NCBI RefSeq assembly: GCF_004403985.1
Contig: NZ_SOHL01000008.1
Coordinates: 186,001 to 250,000, forward strand
Reading direction: 5' to 3'
Source of the DNA: Cryobacterium gelidum
GTDB lineage: Bacteria > Actinomycetota > Actinomycetes > Actinomycetales > Microbacteriaceae
Length of the DNA: 64,000 bases
Each line of letters opens with the position of its first letter. The stretch's first letter is position 1. Below the pieces are notes generated by a model. That model was not told the DNA's origin, ran no database searches, and saw only the letters and a program-made list of their open reading frames with translations. The position numbers were made by a program, and so were the translations under genes. This document shows, piece after piece, positions 25,213-34,690 of this stretch.

Positions 25213-25925
25213 TACGCGCCTCCGAACCGTTCGGTCTTGACGCGTTGCGGTTCGTGTCCGAGGGCGACGAGCGCGGTGGCGACGGTCTCGACGAATCCGG
25301 TCGGCCCGCATACGAACACCGTCGGTGAGACCGCGGCCGGAAAACCGTGCGCCTCCACGTCTGCGGCGGTGATACGTCCGGCGGGCCGAGACCATCCGCT
25401 CGGAGCGTGGCGGGTGAAAATCCAGGTCACCTCGAGGTGGGCAGACGGGGATTCGAGTTCCGCGCGGAAGAATGCGTCCAGCGGCGTGCGTACCGAGTAG
25501 AGGAGGCGAAACGGCGCCGTACTGCCGGCTGCCTCGTGCGAGCGGATCATCGCCATCAGAGGCACGATCCCCGAACCGCCGCCGATCAGTTGCACGCTCT
25601 CGGTCTGTTGCGGCGTCCAAACGAACCAGCCGCCCAGGGGGCCGCGCAGCTCGATCTCGTCGCCCTCGCGGAGCGTGTCGACCAGGTACGGCGAGACCTC
25701 ACCGGTGGGCAGGCGGTCGACCGCGAGCTCGATCCGGTCACCAACACCGGCCGACGCGACAGAATACGACCGCACCGCGGTGTAACCGTTCGGGGCGGTC
25801 AGCCGCACGTCGGTGTGCTGACCGGCGATGTTTCCGCCCCAGCCCGGAACGTCCAGTACGATGCTGCGCCCGGACGCGGTCTCCCGTCGGGTCGAGGCCA
25901 CGACGCCCACCTTCCAGTTCACCAA
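25212..25925 (-). CDS. FAD/NAD(P)-binding ferredoxin-reductase-type protein
   Basis: A 237-aa flavoreductase: FAD motif VRSYSVASAG, core DRIELAVDRLPTGEVSPYL, pyridine-nucleotide loop LIGGGSGIVPLMAMI and FVCGPTGFVETVA. It has no iron-sulfur domain of its own, so it should pass electrons to or from a partner. Its start overlaps the end of the molybdoenzyme gene by seven bases, which makes that enzyme the likely partner. Confidence 0.9.
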   Translation of the reverse strand: MVNWKVGVVASTRRETASGRSIVLDVPGWGGNIAGQHTDVRLTAPNGYTAVRSYSVASAGVGDRIELAVDRLPTGEVSPYLVDTLREGDEIELRGPLGGWFVWTPQQTESVQLIGGGSGIVPLMAMIRSHEAAGSTAPFRLLYSVRTPLDAFFRAELESPSAHLEVTWIFTRHAPSGWSRPAGRITAADVEAHGFPAAVSPTVFVCGPTGFVETVATALVALGHEPQRVKTERFGGA

Positions 25926-26512
25926 TAGCGCTGTTCGAGCCAGGGATCGCCATACATGTTGTAGCCGTTCTGCTCCCAGAACCCGGGTTCATCAGTACTC
26001 TGCATCTCGAGGCCGCGAATCCACTTGGCGCTCTTCCAGAAATACAGGTGGGGGATGAGCAGTCTCGCCGGACCACCATGCTCCGGATCGAGGTTGACAC
26101 CGTCGAACTCCAACGCAATCCAGGCCTTGCCGCCCAGCAGGTCGGCGAGCGGAACGTTTGTCGTGTAGCCGCCGTAGGAATGCGCCATCACGTACGCATC
26201 GGTCGTCTCGACGGTCGCGAACAGGGTATCGAGGGAGACGCCTCGCCAACTCGTCCCGAGCTTCGACCAGCGCGTGACGCAGTGGATGTCGGTATCGATA
26301 TTTTCAATGGGCAACGCGTGCAATTCGTCCCAGCTCCACGTCTGCAGGGTGTCTGCGTCCGTGCGAATGCTGAACTGCCAGTCCGCGGTGGCGATGTGGG
26401 GGGTGGGCCCGGCCGATAGCACCGGGAAGTCCGCGGTGAGGTACTGCCCGGGCGGAAGCTCAGGGTTCGCTTCGCCACCGCGGCCGGTGAAGCCACGAGA
26501 AATGACTGCCAC
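25919..26512 (-). CDS. Sulfite-oxidase-like (MsrP/YedY-type) molybdopterin oxidoreductase
   Basis: A 197-aa molybdopterin domain protein. The Mo-ligating Cys is C78 in DIHCVTRWSKLG; other family segments are YVMAHSYGGYTTNVPLADL, EHGGPARLLIPHLYFWKSAK and the C-terminal ending. There is no Tat signal, so it is cytosolic, unlike MsrP. It heads a three-gene overlapping set with the FAD reductase and the DUF6510 protein. The substrate is unknown; sulfoxide or sulfite-like oxyanions are plausible. Confidence 0.92.
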   Translation of the reverse strand: MAVISRGFTGRGGEANPELPPGQYLTADFPVLSAGPTPHIATADWQFSIRTDADTLQTWSWDELHALPIENIDTDIHCVTRWSKLGTSWRGVSLDTLFATVETTDAYVMAHSYGGYTTNVPLADLLGGKAWIALEFDGVNLDPEHGGPARLLIPHLYFWKSAKWIRGLEMQSTDEPGFWEQNGYNMYGDPWLEQRYW

Positions 26513-26655
26513 AGGATGCTCCTTCGATTGCTGACCAGAATAACAGAGAGGGCCCAGCGGTCGCCAGCTTCGCTGGCTGATCCGGGCTGGTCGACGGCAC
26601 GGTATCGGGGGGCAGAAAACGAATCCGGCCAGGCACCACGTGGACGGAAGCGGAC

Positions 26656-27861
26656 CTAGCCCAGTTCCGCAGCGAGCCCCGCCGCGAGGTTGCCGCGCTT
26701 CATCACGACGATGTCGTCGAGCCCCTGCCAGGCGGCAGCCTCCCGCAGCACGAGTGCGAGCCGAGCAGCGGCATCCGTTGGCGCCGTTGGTTCGGCCCAG
26801 GCTGACTGCACCCGCAGCACGCCGGCCTGCCGATCGTTTTTGAGATCGACCCGGCCGACGACCATGTCACCGAGCAGAATCGGCAAGGAGTAGTAGCCGA
26901 ACACCCGCTTGAGCTCCGGCGTGTAGATCTCGATGCGGTAATGAAAATTGAACAGGCGCAGGGCGCGGGCCCGTTCCCAGACCACAGGGTCGAACGGTGA
27001 CAATACCGTCTGGGCGTTTATGCTGCGTGGCAGCCGCGCGTCGCGGTGCAGCCAGGCAGCTCCCGGAGTGCCCCTCGTTTCCCAGCCGGCCACTTCGACC
27101 GGGATGAGGTCGCCGGCCTCTTCGAGATCCCGGATCGCCACCAGGGCCGGTGTCGTCTTCAGTCGAAAGTAATCGGCGAAGTCTTTCGCCGTGCCGATGC
27201 CGTGGGCCCGGGCAGCTCGGCTGACCAGCTCACGGTGGGCATCCGCACTCGAAATACCCTGCCCGAGCAGCTCGGGCGGGAAGACCTGTTCGGGCAGGGC
27301 GTAGACCCGTTCGAAGCGGATGCGTCCGGCGCTGACCACGTCACCCCAGCGGAACAGCGTCTCCAACCCGGTCTTCACTTCGGACCAGCCCCACCAGGGC
27401 CCCCTGCGTCTGTTGGCGTCGTGTTCGATCGCGCTCGCGGGCATCGGCCCGTTGGCGGCAAGCTCGGCCAGAAGCCAAGCGAGCATCGGACGGTTGGCGT
27501 GCGACCAATCGTCGGTGTTTTGGGCCGAGCGGTCGCGGAAGTGCTGCATCCGCCAGTGGAACAGCGGCCAGACCTCGATCGGCAGAAACGATGCCTCGTG
27601 CGCCCAATACTCTGTGAAACGGGCTTCGCGCCCGGTGGTCAAGCGGTCGAGCTGTGCCTTGTCGTAGGCGCCGAGCCGACTGAATGCTGGCATGTAGTGG
27701 CTGCGTTCGAAGACGTTCACCGAGTCGATCTGCAACAGTTCAATCCGGTTCACGAGGCCGGTGAGCTGACGGATGCCGATTGCCGTGCCGGTGCCCGAGC
27801 TGAACCCCTGCGCGGCCAGGGCGATGCGGCGCGCCAAAGCGGGGGAGATTGTCTCTGGCAT
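26656..27861 (-). CDS. YcaQ-like winged-helix DNA glycosylase family protein
   Basis: A 401-aa protein of the crosslink-repair DNA glycosylase YcaQ/AlkZ family, which unhooks interstrand crosslinks. It opens with ISPALARRIALAAQGF and has the hallmark LLQIDSVNVFERSHYMPAFS and YWAHEASFLPIEVWPLF, with later GRVDLKNDRQAGVLRVQSAW. The ATG at 27861 fits family starts; upstream codons are not protein-like. Divergent from the AI-2E transporter gene. Confidence 0.92.
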   Translation of the reverse strand: MPETISPALARRIALAAQGFSSGTGTAIGIRQLTGLVNRIELLQIDSVNVFERSHYMPAFSRLGAYDKAQLDRLTTGREARFTEYWAHEASFLPIEVWPLFHWRMQHFRDRSAQNTDDWSHANRPMLAWLLAELAANGPMPASAIEHDANRRRGPWWGWSEVKTGLETLFRWGDVVSAGRIRFERVYALPEQVFPPELLGQGISSADAHRELVSRAARAHGIGTAKDFADYFRLKTTPALVAIRDLEEAGDLIPVEVAGWETRGTPGAAWLHRDARLPRSINAQTVLSPFDPVVWERARALRLFNFHYRIEIYTPELKRVFGYYSLPILLGDMVVGRVDLKNDRQAGVLRVQSAWAEPTAPTDAAARLALVLREAAAWQGLDDIVVMKRGNLAAGLAAELG

Positions 27862-28070
27862 TGCCCTGATCCTAGCGGTGACGGTGAAACGCCCCGCTTC
27901 TCTTCTGCCTCGCGCCACTGTTGCCGCAACCCCCGGGCCATCGAAGCGACCCCGGGAACGCATATGGGCTCCCGAGTGACGAGCGCTGACGGATGCCGAC
28001 GGCCGGGTCGGACGGGAGCCGAACCCGTGCAAGACCTGTGTGGTATGCCGGGCCGTTCTAGACTGAGAGG

Positions 28071-29483
28071 GTGAGCGAATCCACGGGCAATCCAGGCACG
28101 CGTGCGCTGTTGCGGCTGCGTCGCCGAGGCGTGACGATTCGAGCGCGCGAGCGCGCCGGTCGGACCGGATCCGAGCTCGGTGCCGCGCCGGTCGAGGCGG
28201 TGGCGCCGACGCCTGCCCCCGGCGGTGTGGACGAGAATCTTCCGGCGGGCATCCGCTTGGCCGGAGCCTGGTCCTGGCGGCTGATTGTGATCGCCGCGGC
28301 CATCGCCATCTTGATTTTTCTGGTCATCCAGCTGCGCCTCATCGTCATTCCGCTGCTGGTCGCCGTCCTCGTGTCGGCCCTGCTGATTCCCTTCGTGGCC
28401 TTTCTGGTCCGGCATCGGTGGCCGAAGGGGCTCGCCGTCGCCGTCGCCATGGTGGGCACACTGGTGCTCGTCGCCGGGCTGGTCACGCTGGCCTCCACGC
28501 AGATTGCCGAGGGTACCGTCGGTTTGAGCGAGCGCCTCACCGCGAGTTTTGACAGTCTCAAATCGGTGCTCGCGGCATCTCCGCTGCAGTTGTCGGATAC
28601 CGAGATCACCAACTATCTGCAGCAGGGCTGGACCGCGATCCAGAATGACAGCGCCGTGTTCATCAGCGGTGCCCTCTCGGTGGGAACCACCCTCGGACAC
28701 CTACTCACCGGGCTGCTGCTCGCCCTGTTCAGCCTGCTGTTCATCCTCATCGACGGCAAAGCGATCTGGGCGTGGATCGTGCGGTTCTTCCCGCTGCGCG
28801 CCCGCGCCGCCGTCGACGGTGCCGGCATCGCCGGCTGGACCACGCTCGGCAACTTCGCTCGAGTGCAGATTCTGGTCGCCTCCATCGACGCGGTCGGCAT
28901 TGGTGTCGGTGCAGCCCTGCTCGGGGTGCCGATGGCGATACCGATCGGCATTTTGGTGTTTCTGGGCTCGTTCGTTCCCATTATCGGTGCTGTGGCCACC
29001 GGTTCCGTTGCCGTTATCATCGCCCTGATCTTCAACAACTGGGCCGTTGCCCTTGCCATGCTTGGCGTCGTTCTGCTCGTGCAGCAGGTCGAAGGACACG
29101 TTCTCCAGCCGCTCATCATGGGAACAGCCGTCAAGGTGCATCCGCTGGCCGTCGTGCTCGTGGTCGCATCCGGAGCCCTGCTCGCCGGAATTCCCGGCGC
29201 CCTGTTCGCCGTGCCGGTGGCCGCCGTGTTGAACGCGATGATCACCTACATCGCTGGCGGCACCTGGCGCTCGAGTCCACCGGCGGTGATGCCGACGAGT
29301 GGTTCGGTGCTGTGGCAGACCGTGCCGCAAAGCCGACCGGGCTACCGCTCCGTCGCTGCGCTGGCCCGCACGGCACGGGTGGTACGGCCGCGGAGCATCC
29401 GTACCACCCGTGACGGATCCGCCCGCAGCACGCCCTCAGATTCCAGCGCCCCCGGCGTCCCGCACGACAATTCGGAGAACTAA
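28071..29483 (+). CDS. AI-2E family (PerM-like) transporter
   Basis: A 470-aa polytopic membrane protein. After a basic, Pro-rich N-terminus (about 60 residues), helices begin at LIVIAAAIAILIFLVIQLRL, and family phrases include VIPLLVAVLVSALLIPFV, LFSLLFILIDG, VGAALLGVPMAIPIGILVF and the C-terminal EGHVLQPLIMGTAVKVHP. Members may export AI-2 or be Na+/H+-linked, and the substrate here is unknown. The 50-residue tail is basic and Ser/Thr-rich. The GTG start is chosen by the GAGAGG just before it. The ilvA gene follows at once (3 bases). Confidence 0.93.
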   Translation: MSESTGNPGTRALLRLRRRGVTIRARERAGRTGSELGAAPVEAVAPTPAPGGVDENLPAGIRLAGAWSWRLIVIAAAIAILIFLVIQLRLIVIPLLVAVLVSALLIPFVAFLVRHRWPKGLAVAVAMVGTLVLVAGLVTLASTQIAEGTVGLSERLTASFDSLKSVLAASPLQLSDTEITNYLQQGWTAIQNDSAVFISGALSVGTTLGHLLTGLLLALFSLLFILIDGKAIWAWIVRFFPLRARAAVDGAGIAGWTTLGNFARVQILVASIDAVGIGVGAALLGVPMAIPIGILVFLGSFVPIIGAVATGSVAVIIALIFNNWAVALAMLGVVLLVQQVEGHVLQPLIMGTAVKVHPLAVVLVVASGALLAGIPGALFAVPVAAVLNAMITYIAGGTWRSSPPAVMPTSGSVLWQTVPQSRPGYRSVAALARTARVVRPRSIRTTRDGSARSTPSDSSAPGVPHDNSEN

Positions 29484-29486
29484 GAC

Positions 29487-30722
29487 ATGCCAGAGACTAT
29501 CCTTCTCGCACCCACCCTCGCTGAATTCGAGGCCGCGCGCGCGGTTGTCGCCGAGGTCGCGGATGTGACCCCGATGGAGAGCTCGCGGTACCTGGCCGAC
29601 GTCTTGGGGGCACCGGTCTACCTCAAGTGCGAAAACCTGCAACGCACCGGCTCATACAAGATTCGTGGGGCCTACAATCGGCTGTCGAAGTTGACCGAGG
29701 AGGAGAAATCCCGCGGCGTCGTTGCGGCCTCGGCTGGCAACCACGCTCAGGGCGTGGCGTTCGCCGCGCGCGAGCTGGGCATCAAAGCGACCATCTTCAT
29801 GCCGGTCGGGGTTGCGCTGCCCAAGCTGTCGGCGACGCGCGACTACGGTGCCGAGGTCATTCTGCGTGGCACGACCGTGACCGAACCGTTGCTGGCCGCA
29901 GCCGAATATGCCCGGGAGACCGGGGCGATCCTCATTCCGCCCTTTGACCACGTGGATGTCGTCACCGGGCAGGGCACGCTGGGTCTTGAAATTCTCGACC
30001 AGGTTCCCGAACTTGAAACGGTCATCGTGCCCATCGGCGGCGGTGGGCTCATCTCCGGTGTTGCCAGTGCGCTCAAGCAGCGCGCAGCCCGCGACGGCCG
30101 CCGCATCAGAGTCATCGGGGTACAGGCAGAGAACGCGGCCGCCTATCCGCCCTCCCTCGAAGCGGGGGAGGCCGTGATGATCAGTATTCTGCCGACCATC
30201 GCCGATGGCATCGCGGTCGCCAAGCCGGGGCTGCTGAACTTTGAGATCGTGCGCGACGCCGTCGACGAGATCGTCACCGTCACTGAAGACGACACCGCCC
30301 GCGCGTTGCTCGTGTTGCTGGAACGCGCCAAACTCGTGGTCGAACCGGCCGGCGCCGTGGCCGTCGCCGCCATCCTGGCTGGCAAAATCACCCCAACCGG
30401 GCCGACAGTGGCCATCCTCTCGGGCGGCAACATCGACCCGCTGCTCATGCAGCGCGTGATCAGCCACGGCCTTGCGGCGTCGGGACGGTACCTCACCCTG
30501 CGCATCATGCTGCCGGACCGCCCTGGCCAGTTGGCCCGCATCTCCGAACTGCTCGCCGAGGCGACCGCGAACGTCATCGAGGTGCTGCACACCCGGCACG
30601 GCGCCGGCCTGCGGATCAGCGAGGTCGAACTCGACGTCAGCGTCGAGACTCGGGGGCCGGAGCACCGTCAGCATGTCGTCGACACCCTGCGGGCCGCCGG
30701 CTACGACCCCCAGATCGACTAG
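29487..30722 (+). CDS. ilvA: Threonine ammonia-lyase (threonine deaminase)
   Basis: PLP enzyme that converts threonine to 2-oxobutanoate, the first step to isoleucine. The PLP Lys is K58 in TGSYKIRGAYNRL; the phosphate loop is PIGGGGLISGVASAL; ASAGNHAQGVAFAAR binds substrate. The C-terminal quarter, ILPDRPGQLARISELL-like (here MLPDRPGQLARISELL) onward, is an ACT-type regulatory domain. At 411 aa it matches the TdcB-like form with one ACT domain rather than the 514-aa IlvA form, so feedback may differ. Confidence 0.93.
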   Translation: MPETILLAPTLAEFEAARAVVAEVADVTPMESSRYLADVLGAPVYLKCENLQRTGSYKIRGAYNRLSKLTEEEKSRGVVAASAGNHAQGVAFAARELGIKATIFMPVGVALPKLSATRDYGAEVILRGTTVTEPLLAAAEYARETGAILIPPFDHVDVVTGQGTLGLEILDQVPELETVIVPIGGGGLISGVASALKQRAARDGRRIRVIGVQAENAAAYPPSLEAGEAVMISILPTIADGIAVAKPGLLNFEIVRDAVDEIVTVTEDDTARALLVLLERAKLVVEPAGAVAVAAILAGKITPTGPTVAILSGGNIDPLLMQRVISHGLAASGRYLTLRIMLPDRPGQLARISELLAEATANVIEVLHTRHGAGLRISEVELDVSVETRGPEHRQHVVDTLRAAGYDPQID

Positions 30723-30753
30723 CCGCCGACGGACAGGGCCGATGCCGTCGGGG

Positions 30754-31245
30754 TCAGGCTCCGGTGAAGGTTTCCACGTTGGAGACGTGCACGCTTATTT
30801 CCTTGCCGTTGGGCGTGGTGTAGCTCGTCTTCGCGCCGACCCTGAGTCCGATGATCGCCGCACCGAGCGGGCTCTGCTCGCTGAACACGTCGAGGTCGCT
30901 GTTGGCGCCGATCTCGCGGCTGCCGATAAGAAAGCGACTCTCGTCACCGGCGATCGTGGCGGTGATGACGGTGCCGGGAACGACGATGCCGTTGCTTTCG
31001 GGAGCGTGGCCGACTTCGGCAGTGCGCAGCAGCACGGTGAGGGTGCGGATGCGCGCCTCCATCTTGCCTTGCTCCTCTTTCGCCGCGTGATAGCCGGCGT
31101 TCTCCTTGAGGTCGCCTTCTTCGCGCGCGGATTCGATCTTCTTCGCGATGTCGCCCCGGCCGAAATTACTCAGTGTCGCCAATTCCGCTGCGAGGCGGTC
31201 ATGGGCCTCCTGAGTTAGCCAGGTGACCGTTGTGTCGGTTGTCAC
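30754..31245 (-). CDS. greA: Transcription elongation factor GreA
   Basis: A 163-aa GreA, which rescues backtracked RNA polymerase by stimulating transcript cleavage. The N-terminal coiled coil (about 1-75) begins with LTQEAHDRLAAELATL and holds the acidic tip in SAREEGDLKENAGYHAAKEEQ. The C-terminal FKBP-like domain ends with SPLGAAIIGLRVGAKTSYTT and PNGKEISVHV. Stand-alone gene convergent with ilvA. Confidence 0.96.
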   Translation of the reverse strand: MTTDTTVTWLTQEAHDRLAAELATLSNFGRGDIAKKIESAREEGDLKENAGYHAAKEEQGKMEARIRTLTVLLRTAEVGHAPESNGIVVPGTVITATIAGDESRFLIGSREIGANSDLDVFSEQSPLGAAIIGLRVGAKTSYTTPNGKEISVHVSNVETFTGA

Positions 31246-31343
31246 GAGTGATCTCCTTTTATAACGCCCGAGCGCAGAAAGACCCGTTGAGGCCGCGCGG
31301 ATATCGTCGACGCCCCGACGATTGCCGAGACGAATACGTCAGT

Positions 31344-31844
31344 TTAGGTCAGCCAGCACTGGTAAATCAAACCGGTGTTGCTGAGGTCGGTGGTGCGCAG
31401 AATCTCTGTGAACGACCGGTTGTAGAGCGTGGATGGCGGCAGATCGATGATCTTCCAGCCGACGACGGAATAGCTCTCGTTGAGGGCCTGCACCGCGCAA
31501 CTCGCCGTGCGGTTCACCGGGAGGGACACCTCGAACGTGACGCTCACGCTGTGTTCATCGATGATCGTGTGACCGATATCGCGAGCCTCGATCTGAGTGG
31601 ATGCTCCGTCCAGCCCGGTCCACAGTACCCACGCTCCCAGCACCAACACGAAAATACCGCCCAGCCCCCACAGCATTCGCCGGTCGCGCCGTTTTCGGGT
31701 GGGCGTGCGCCCGTACCTCGATTGGATGGAGACACTTTCGCGCGTTGCCGGCACAGCCGCGACTTCAGATTCGTCGAGGCGGTAGGGCTCACGGCTCGGT
31801 TGAACTCCGGTGGGCGTGCTGTTGAGGGGCACTGGCGATTTCAC
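31344..31844 (-). CDS. DUF4307 membrane protein
   Basis: A 166-aa protein with a cytoplasmic, Arg-rich N-terminus (SRYGRTPTRKRRDRRM), a single TM (about 57-77, MLWGLGGIFVLVLGAWVLW) and an exported DUF4307 domain with VSVTFEVSLPVNRTASCAVQ and GWKIIDLPP. The family occurs next to greA and mca in actinobacteria; its function is unknown. Divergent from mca. Confidence 0.9.
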   Translation of the reverse strand: MKSPVPLNSTPTGVQPSREPYRLDESEVAAVPATRESVSIQSRYGRTPTRKRRDRRMLWGLGGIFVLVLGAWVLWTGLDGASTQIEARDIGHTIIDEHSVSVTFEVSLPVNRTASCAVQALNESYSVVGWKIIDLPPSTLYNRSFTEILRTTDLSNTGLIYQCWLT

Positions 31845-31914
31845 ACTTTCGACGGAGCGATTAGGCTAGTAACTAGGTTATCTGGCCTAAGGTTATCCGG
31901 CATTCCTGAGGAGT

Positions 31915-32781
31915 ATGGTGACGCTGCGACTGATGGCCGTGCATGCCCATCCCGACGACGAATCGAGCAAGGGCGCGGCAACGTACGCCTACTACCGCAG
32001 CCTCGGGGCTGAGGTGCTCATCGTGAGTTGCACCGGTGGCGAGCGCGGCAGTATTCTCAATCCCGCTGTCGTCGGCCACGCAATGGCCGAACGCGATATT
32101 TCGGGCCTGCGGCGCCTCGAGATGCAGGCCGCACAACAGGCCCTGGGAGTGCAACACCGCTGGCTCGGATTCGAAGATTCCGGCATGGACGACGACAACA
32201 CGGTGCCGCCGAACTCCTTCGCTGATATTCCGCTGGAATATTCAGCCGAACCGCTCGTCACCATGGTGCGCCAGTTTCGTCCGCAGGTTTTGATCACCTA
32301 CGACGAAAACGGCGGCTACCCGCACCCCGACCACATCCGCTGCCACGAAGTCTCTCTGGAAGCTTTCCGCGCGGCCGCGGACCCGGATCGGTACCCGAAC
32401 TCCGGTGTTCCGTGGCAGATCGACAAGCTCTACTACGACCGGATCTTCAATCTGGAGCGCATCGACGCGATGTACCTCGCCCTCAGCGTGGCAGAGCCGG
32501 ATTCTCCGCTTCTCGAACCCCTCGAGGCGGCGCGGGAGCGCATGGAGAACTATCCTCAGCTCGCTACCACCCATGTTCCGGCCGGCGCATTTCTCGAGGT
32601 GCGCGATGCGGCCCTGCGCTCGCACGCGAGCCAGGTTGCTCCCGACAGCAGCTTCTTTTTCTGGCCCAATGATCTGGTGCGCGAGGCTTGGCCGTATGAA
32701 GATTTCCAACTCGTTGAATCGAAAGTAGACACCGCTATGCCCGAATCCGATCTCTTTGCCGGAATCCAGGACGACGAATGA
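31915..32781 (+). CDS. mca: Mycothiol S-conjugate amidase
   Basis: A 288-aa zinc amidase that cleaves mycothiol S-conjugates to release mercapturic acids for detoxification. The zinc site is AVHAHPDDESSKGAA, with a third ligand in GYPHPDHIRCHE. VSCTGGERGSILNP is shared with MshB; overall length and the long C-terminal domain fit Mca. The ATG follows TGAGGAG. Its stop overlaps the next small gene. It implies that the organism makes mycothiol. Confidence 0.93.
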   Translation: MVTLRLMAVHAHPDDESSKGAATYAYYRSLGAEVLIVSCTGGERGSILNPAVVGHAMAERDISGLRRLEMQAAQQALGVQHRWLGFEDSGMDDDNTVPPNSFADIPLEYSAEPLVTMVRQFRPQVLITYDENGGYPHPDHIRCHEVSLEAFRAAADPDRYPNSGVPWQIDKLYYDRIFNLERIDAMYLALSVAEPDSPLLEPLEAARERMENYPQLATTHVPAGAFLEVRDAALRSHASQVAPDSSFFFWPNDLVREAWPYEDFQLVESKVDTAMPESDLFAGIQDDE

Positions 32782-33050
32782 CGGCGCTCATTAGCGACGC
32801 GTTGATCACCGTCGTGCTGGCCGCGACGCCGGACCCCAACTTCGACCCGAACACCGTCACGCCGGGTGTCGTCGGCTTCGTGGCTATCTTCTTTGTGGCG
32901 GCGGCGACCGTGCTGCTGTGCCTCGACGTGGTTCGTCGCATCCGTCGCACCACCTACCGAGCCGAAATCAAAGCGCGGCTCGACGCCGAACTAGCGGAGC
33001 GGGACAACGACCCGAACGCACCCCGCACGCCGGGTGACAAGCCCGAATAA
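32778..33050 (+). CDS. Small single-pass membrane protein downstream of mca
   Basis: A 90-aa protein with one or two N-terminal hydrophobic segments; the main helix is GVVGFVAIFFVAAATVLLCL followed by basic RRIRRTTYRAE and a charged tail ending in Pro-rich sequence. Function unknown. The ATG overlaps the mca stop by four bases, so it is translationally coupled to it. Confidence 0.8.
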   Translation: MTALISDALITVVLAATPDPNFDPNTVTPGVVGFVAIFFVAAATVLLCLDVVRRIRRTTYRAEIKARLDAELAERDNDPNAPRTPGDKPE

Positions 33051-33062
33051 GCGCGCTCTCCG

Positions 33063-33764
33063 TTACGGGTAGAGCGGATGCGTGGCGATCAGCAGAATCG
33101 CCGCGAAATGACACAGGAACGCCACAACCGTGAGGGTGTGGAAGATCTCGTGAAAGCCAAACACGCCTGGAATCGGGTTGGGCTTCTTCAGCCCGTAGAC
33201 CACCGCACCGACCGTGTAGCAGAGCCCGCCAACCAGAATCAGTGTCATCATGGCGGCGTTGGCTTGGAAAAAGTCCACGATAAACAAAAGCGCGCCGTAG
33301 CCGAGGAGCAGGTAGAGCGGCACATAGAGCCAGCGTGGGGCGTGAATCCAGAAGACGCGAAAGAGAATCCCGAGCCCGGCTCCGCCCCAGACCAGCCAGA
33401 GCAGCAGCGTGGATTTATCCGGTGGCAGAGCGAGCACGGTGATCGGCGTGTATGACCCGGCGATCAGCAAGAAGATGTTGGCGTGATCGATGCGCTTGAG
33501 AATGATGCGGGTGCGCGGCTGCCAGTTGAAGCGGTGGTACAGCGCCGAATTACCAAACAACAGCATCGAGCTGAGCACGAACACCGCCGAGCTGATCTTG
33601 GCAGCCGGCCCTTCGGCGAGCACGAGCAGCACGAGGCCGGCCGCGATCGTCACGGGAAAAGTGCCGGCGTGGATCCAGCCGCGCCAGGTCGGCTTGACGT
33701 CCTCCGGATGGGCGTCTGCCGCCTCGATCAGTGGCAAATTGGGACTGGAATGCTCGGCGGCCAT
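33063..33764 (-). CDS. Hemolysin III / TrhA-type membrane protein
   Basis: A 233-aa, seven-TM protein of the PAQR/HlyIII family. Conserved residues are in LLFGNSALYHRFNW, RIDHANIFLLIAGSYTPI and GFHEIFHTLTVVAFLCHFAA, with the family Ser, Asp and His metal ligands. TrhA is implicated in membrane energetics homeostasis. The ATG at 33764 is preferred to an upstream start that would add 28 non-conserved residues. Divergent from uppS. Confidence 0.92.
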   Translation of the reverse strand: MAAEHSSPNLPLIEAADAHPEDVKPTWRGWIHAGTFPVTIAAGLVLLVLAEGPAAKISSAVFVLSSMLLFGNSALYHRFNWQPRTRIILKRIDHANIFLLIAGSYTPITVLALPPDKSTLLLWLVWGGAGLGILFRVFWIHAPRWLYVPLYLLLGYGALLFIVDFFQANAAMMTLILVGGLCYTVGAVVYGLKKPNPIPGVFGFHEIFHTLTVVAFLCHFAAILLIATHPLYP

Positions 33765-33833
33765 GCTGCAAGGATACGACAGGGCGCACCCAGTCTGCCC
33801 CGAACGCTCGTCGGAGTGGACTAGCGTAATTGT

Positions 33834-34619
33834 GTGCAGAAACCCCAAGTCCCCTTAGCGCGCGGCCTCCTTTACAGGCTGTATCAGCGCCGCCTGAGGC
33901 GCGGACTCACACCGGCGCACCTGCCCCGGCACGTTGCCATGATCATCGATGGCAACCGGCGCTGGGCCCGGCAGCTGGGGTTTCAGACCGCGGCCCACGG
34001 TCACCGCGCCGGCGCCGCCAAGATGCGAGAATTTTTGGAATGGTGTGACGATCTCGGAATTTCGGTGGTCACCCTCTACCTGCTTTCCTCCGACAACCTC
34101 ACCCAACGCCCGAGTGATGAACTCGCCGATCTGATCGAGATCATCGCCGATCTTGCCGAAGAATTGTCGCACTATCGTGACTGGCGGGTGCAGCAAGTGG
34201 GGTCGAAGGCCGGCCTGCCCCTGCCGCTCGTGGCAGCGCTCGATGCAGCGGATGCCCGCACCAGCGCCCATACGGGACTGCACATCAATCTCGCCGTCGG
34301 CTACGGCGGGCGCACCGAGATCACCGACGCGATGCGCAGCATTGTCGCTACCCACCACGCGCACGGCGGTTCGCTGGAGGACCTCGCAGAGACCCTCACG
34401 CCCGAACTGATCGGCCAGCACCTGTACACCGGCGGCCAGCCAGACCCCGACCTGGTTATTCGCACCTCGGGCGAGCAGCGGCTGAGCGACTTCATGTTGT
34501 GGCAGAGCGCGCACAGTGAGTTCTACTTTGTCGAAGCCCTCGGGCCTGACCTGCGACAGATCGATTTTCTGCGCGCCCTGCGTGACTTTTCCCGCCGGCA
34601 GCGTCGCTACGGAAGCTAG
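33834..34619 (+). CDS. uppS: Isoprenyl (undecaprenyl) diphosphate synthase
   Basis: A 261-aa cis-prenyltransferase that makes the polyprenyl carrier for peptidoglycan and arabinogalactan-like polymers. The diphosphate-binding motif is MIIDGNRRWARQLG; VTLYLLSSDNLTQRP and the C-terminal DLVIRTSGEQRLSDFMLWQ with SEFYF are diagnostic. The GTG start has only a weak site, AGTGGAC. Chain length (C10-C55) cannot be read from sequence alone. It could be a short-chain paralog, as actinobacteria often have two. Confidence 0.93.
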   Translation: MQKPQVPLARGLLYRLYQRRLRRGLTPAHLPRHVAMIIDGNRRWARQLGFQTAAHGHRAGAAKMREFLEWCDDLGISVVTLYLLSSDNLTQRPSDELADLIEIIADLAEELSHYRDWRVQQVGSKAGLPLPLVAALDAADARTSAHTGLHINLAVGYGGRTEITDAMRSIVATHHAHGGSLEDLAETLTPELIGQHLYTGGQPDPDLVIRTSGEQRLSDFMLWQSAHSEFYFVEALGPDLRQIDFLRALRDFSRRQRRYGS

Positions 34620-34690
34620 ACCCGTTCGTGGAGTGAGACTGGGTGGGGTGGCAGGGGGAGTTTGTGTTTGACAACCGATTGGACCCGCGC

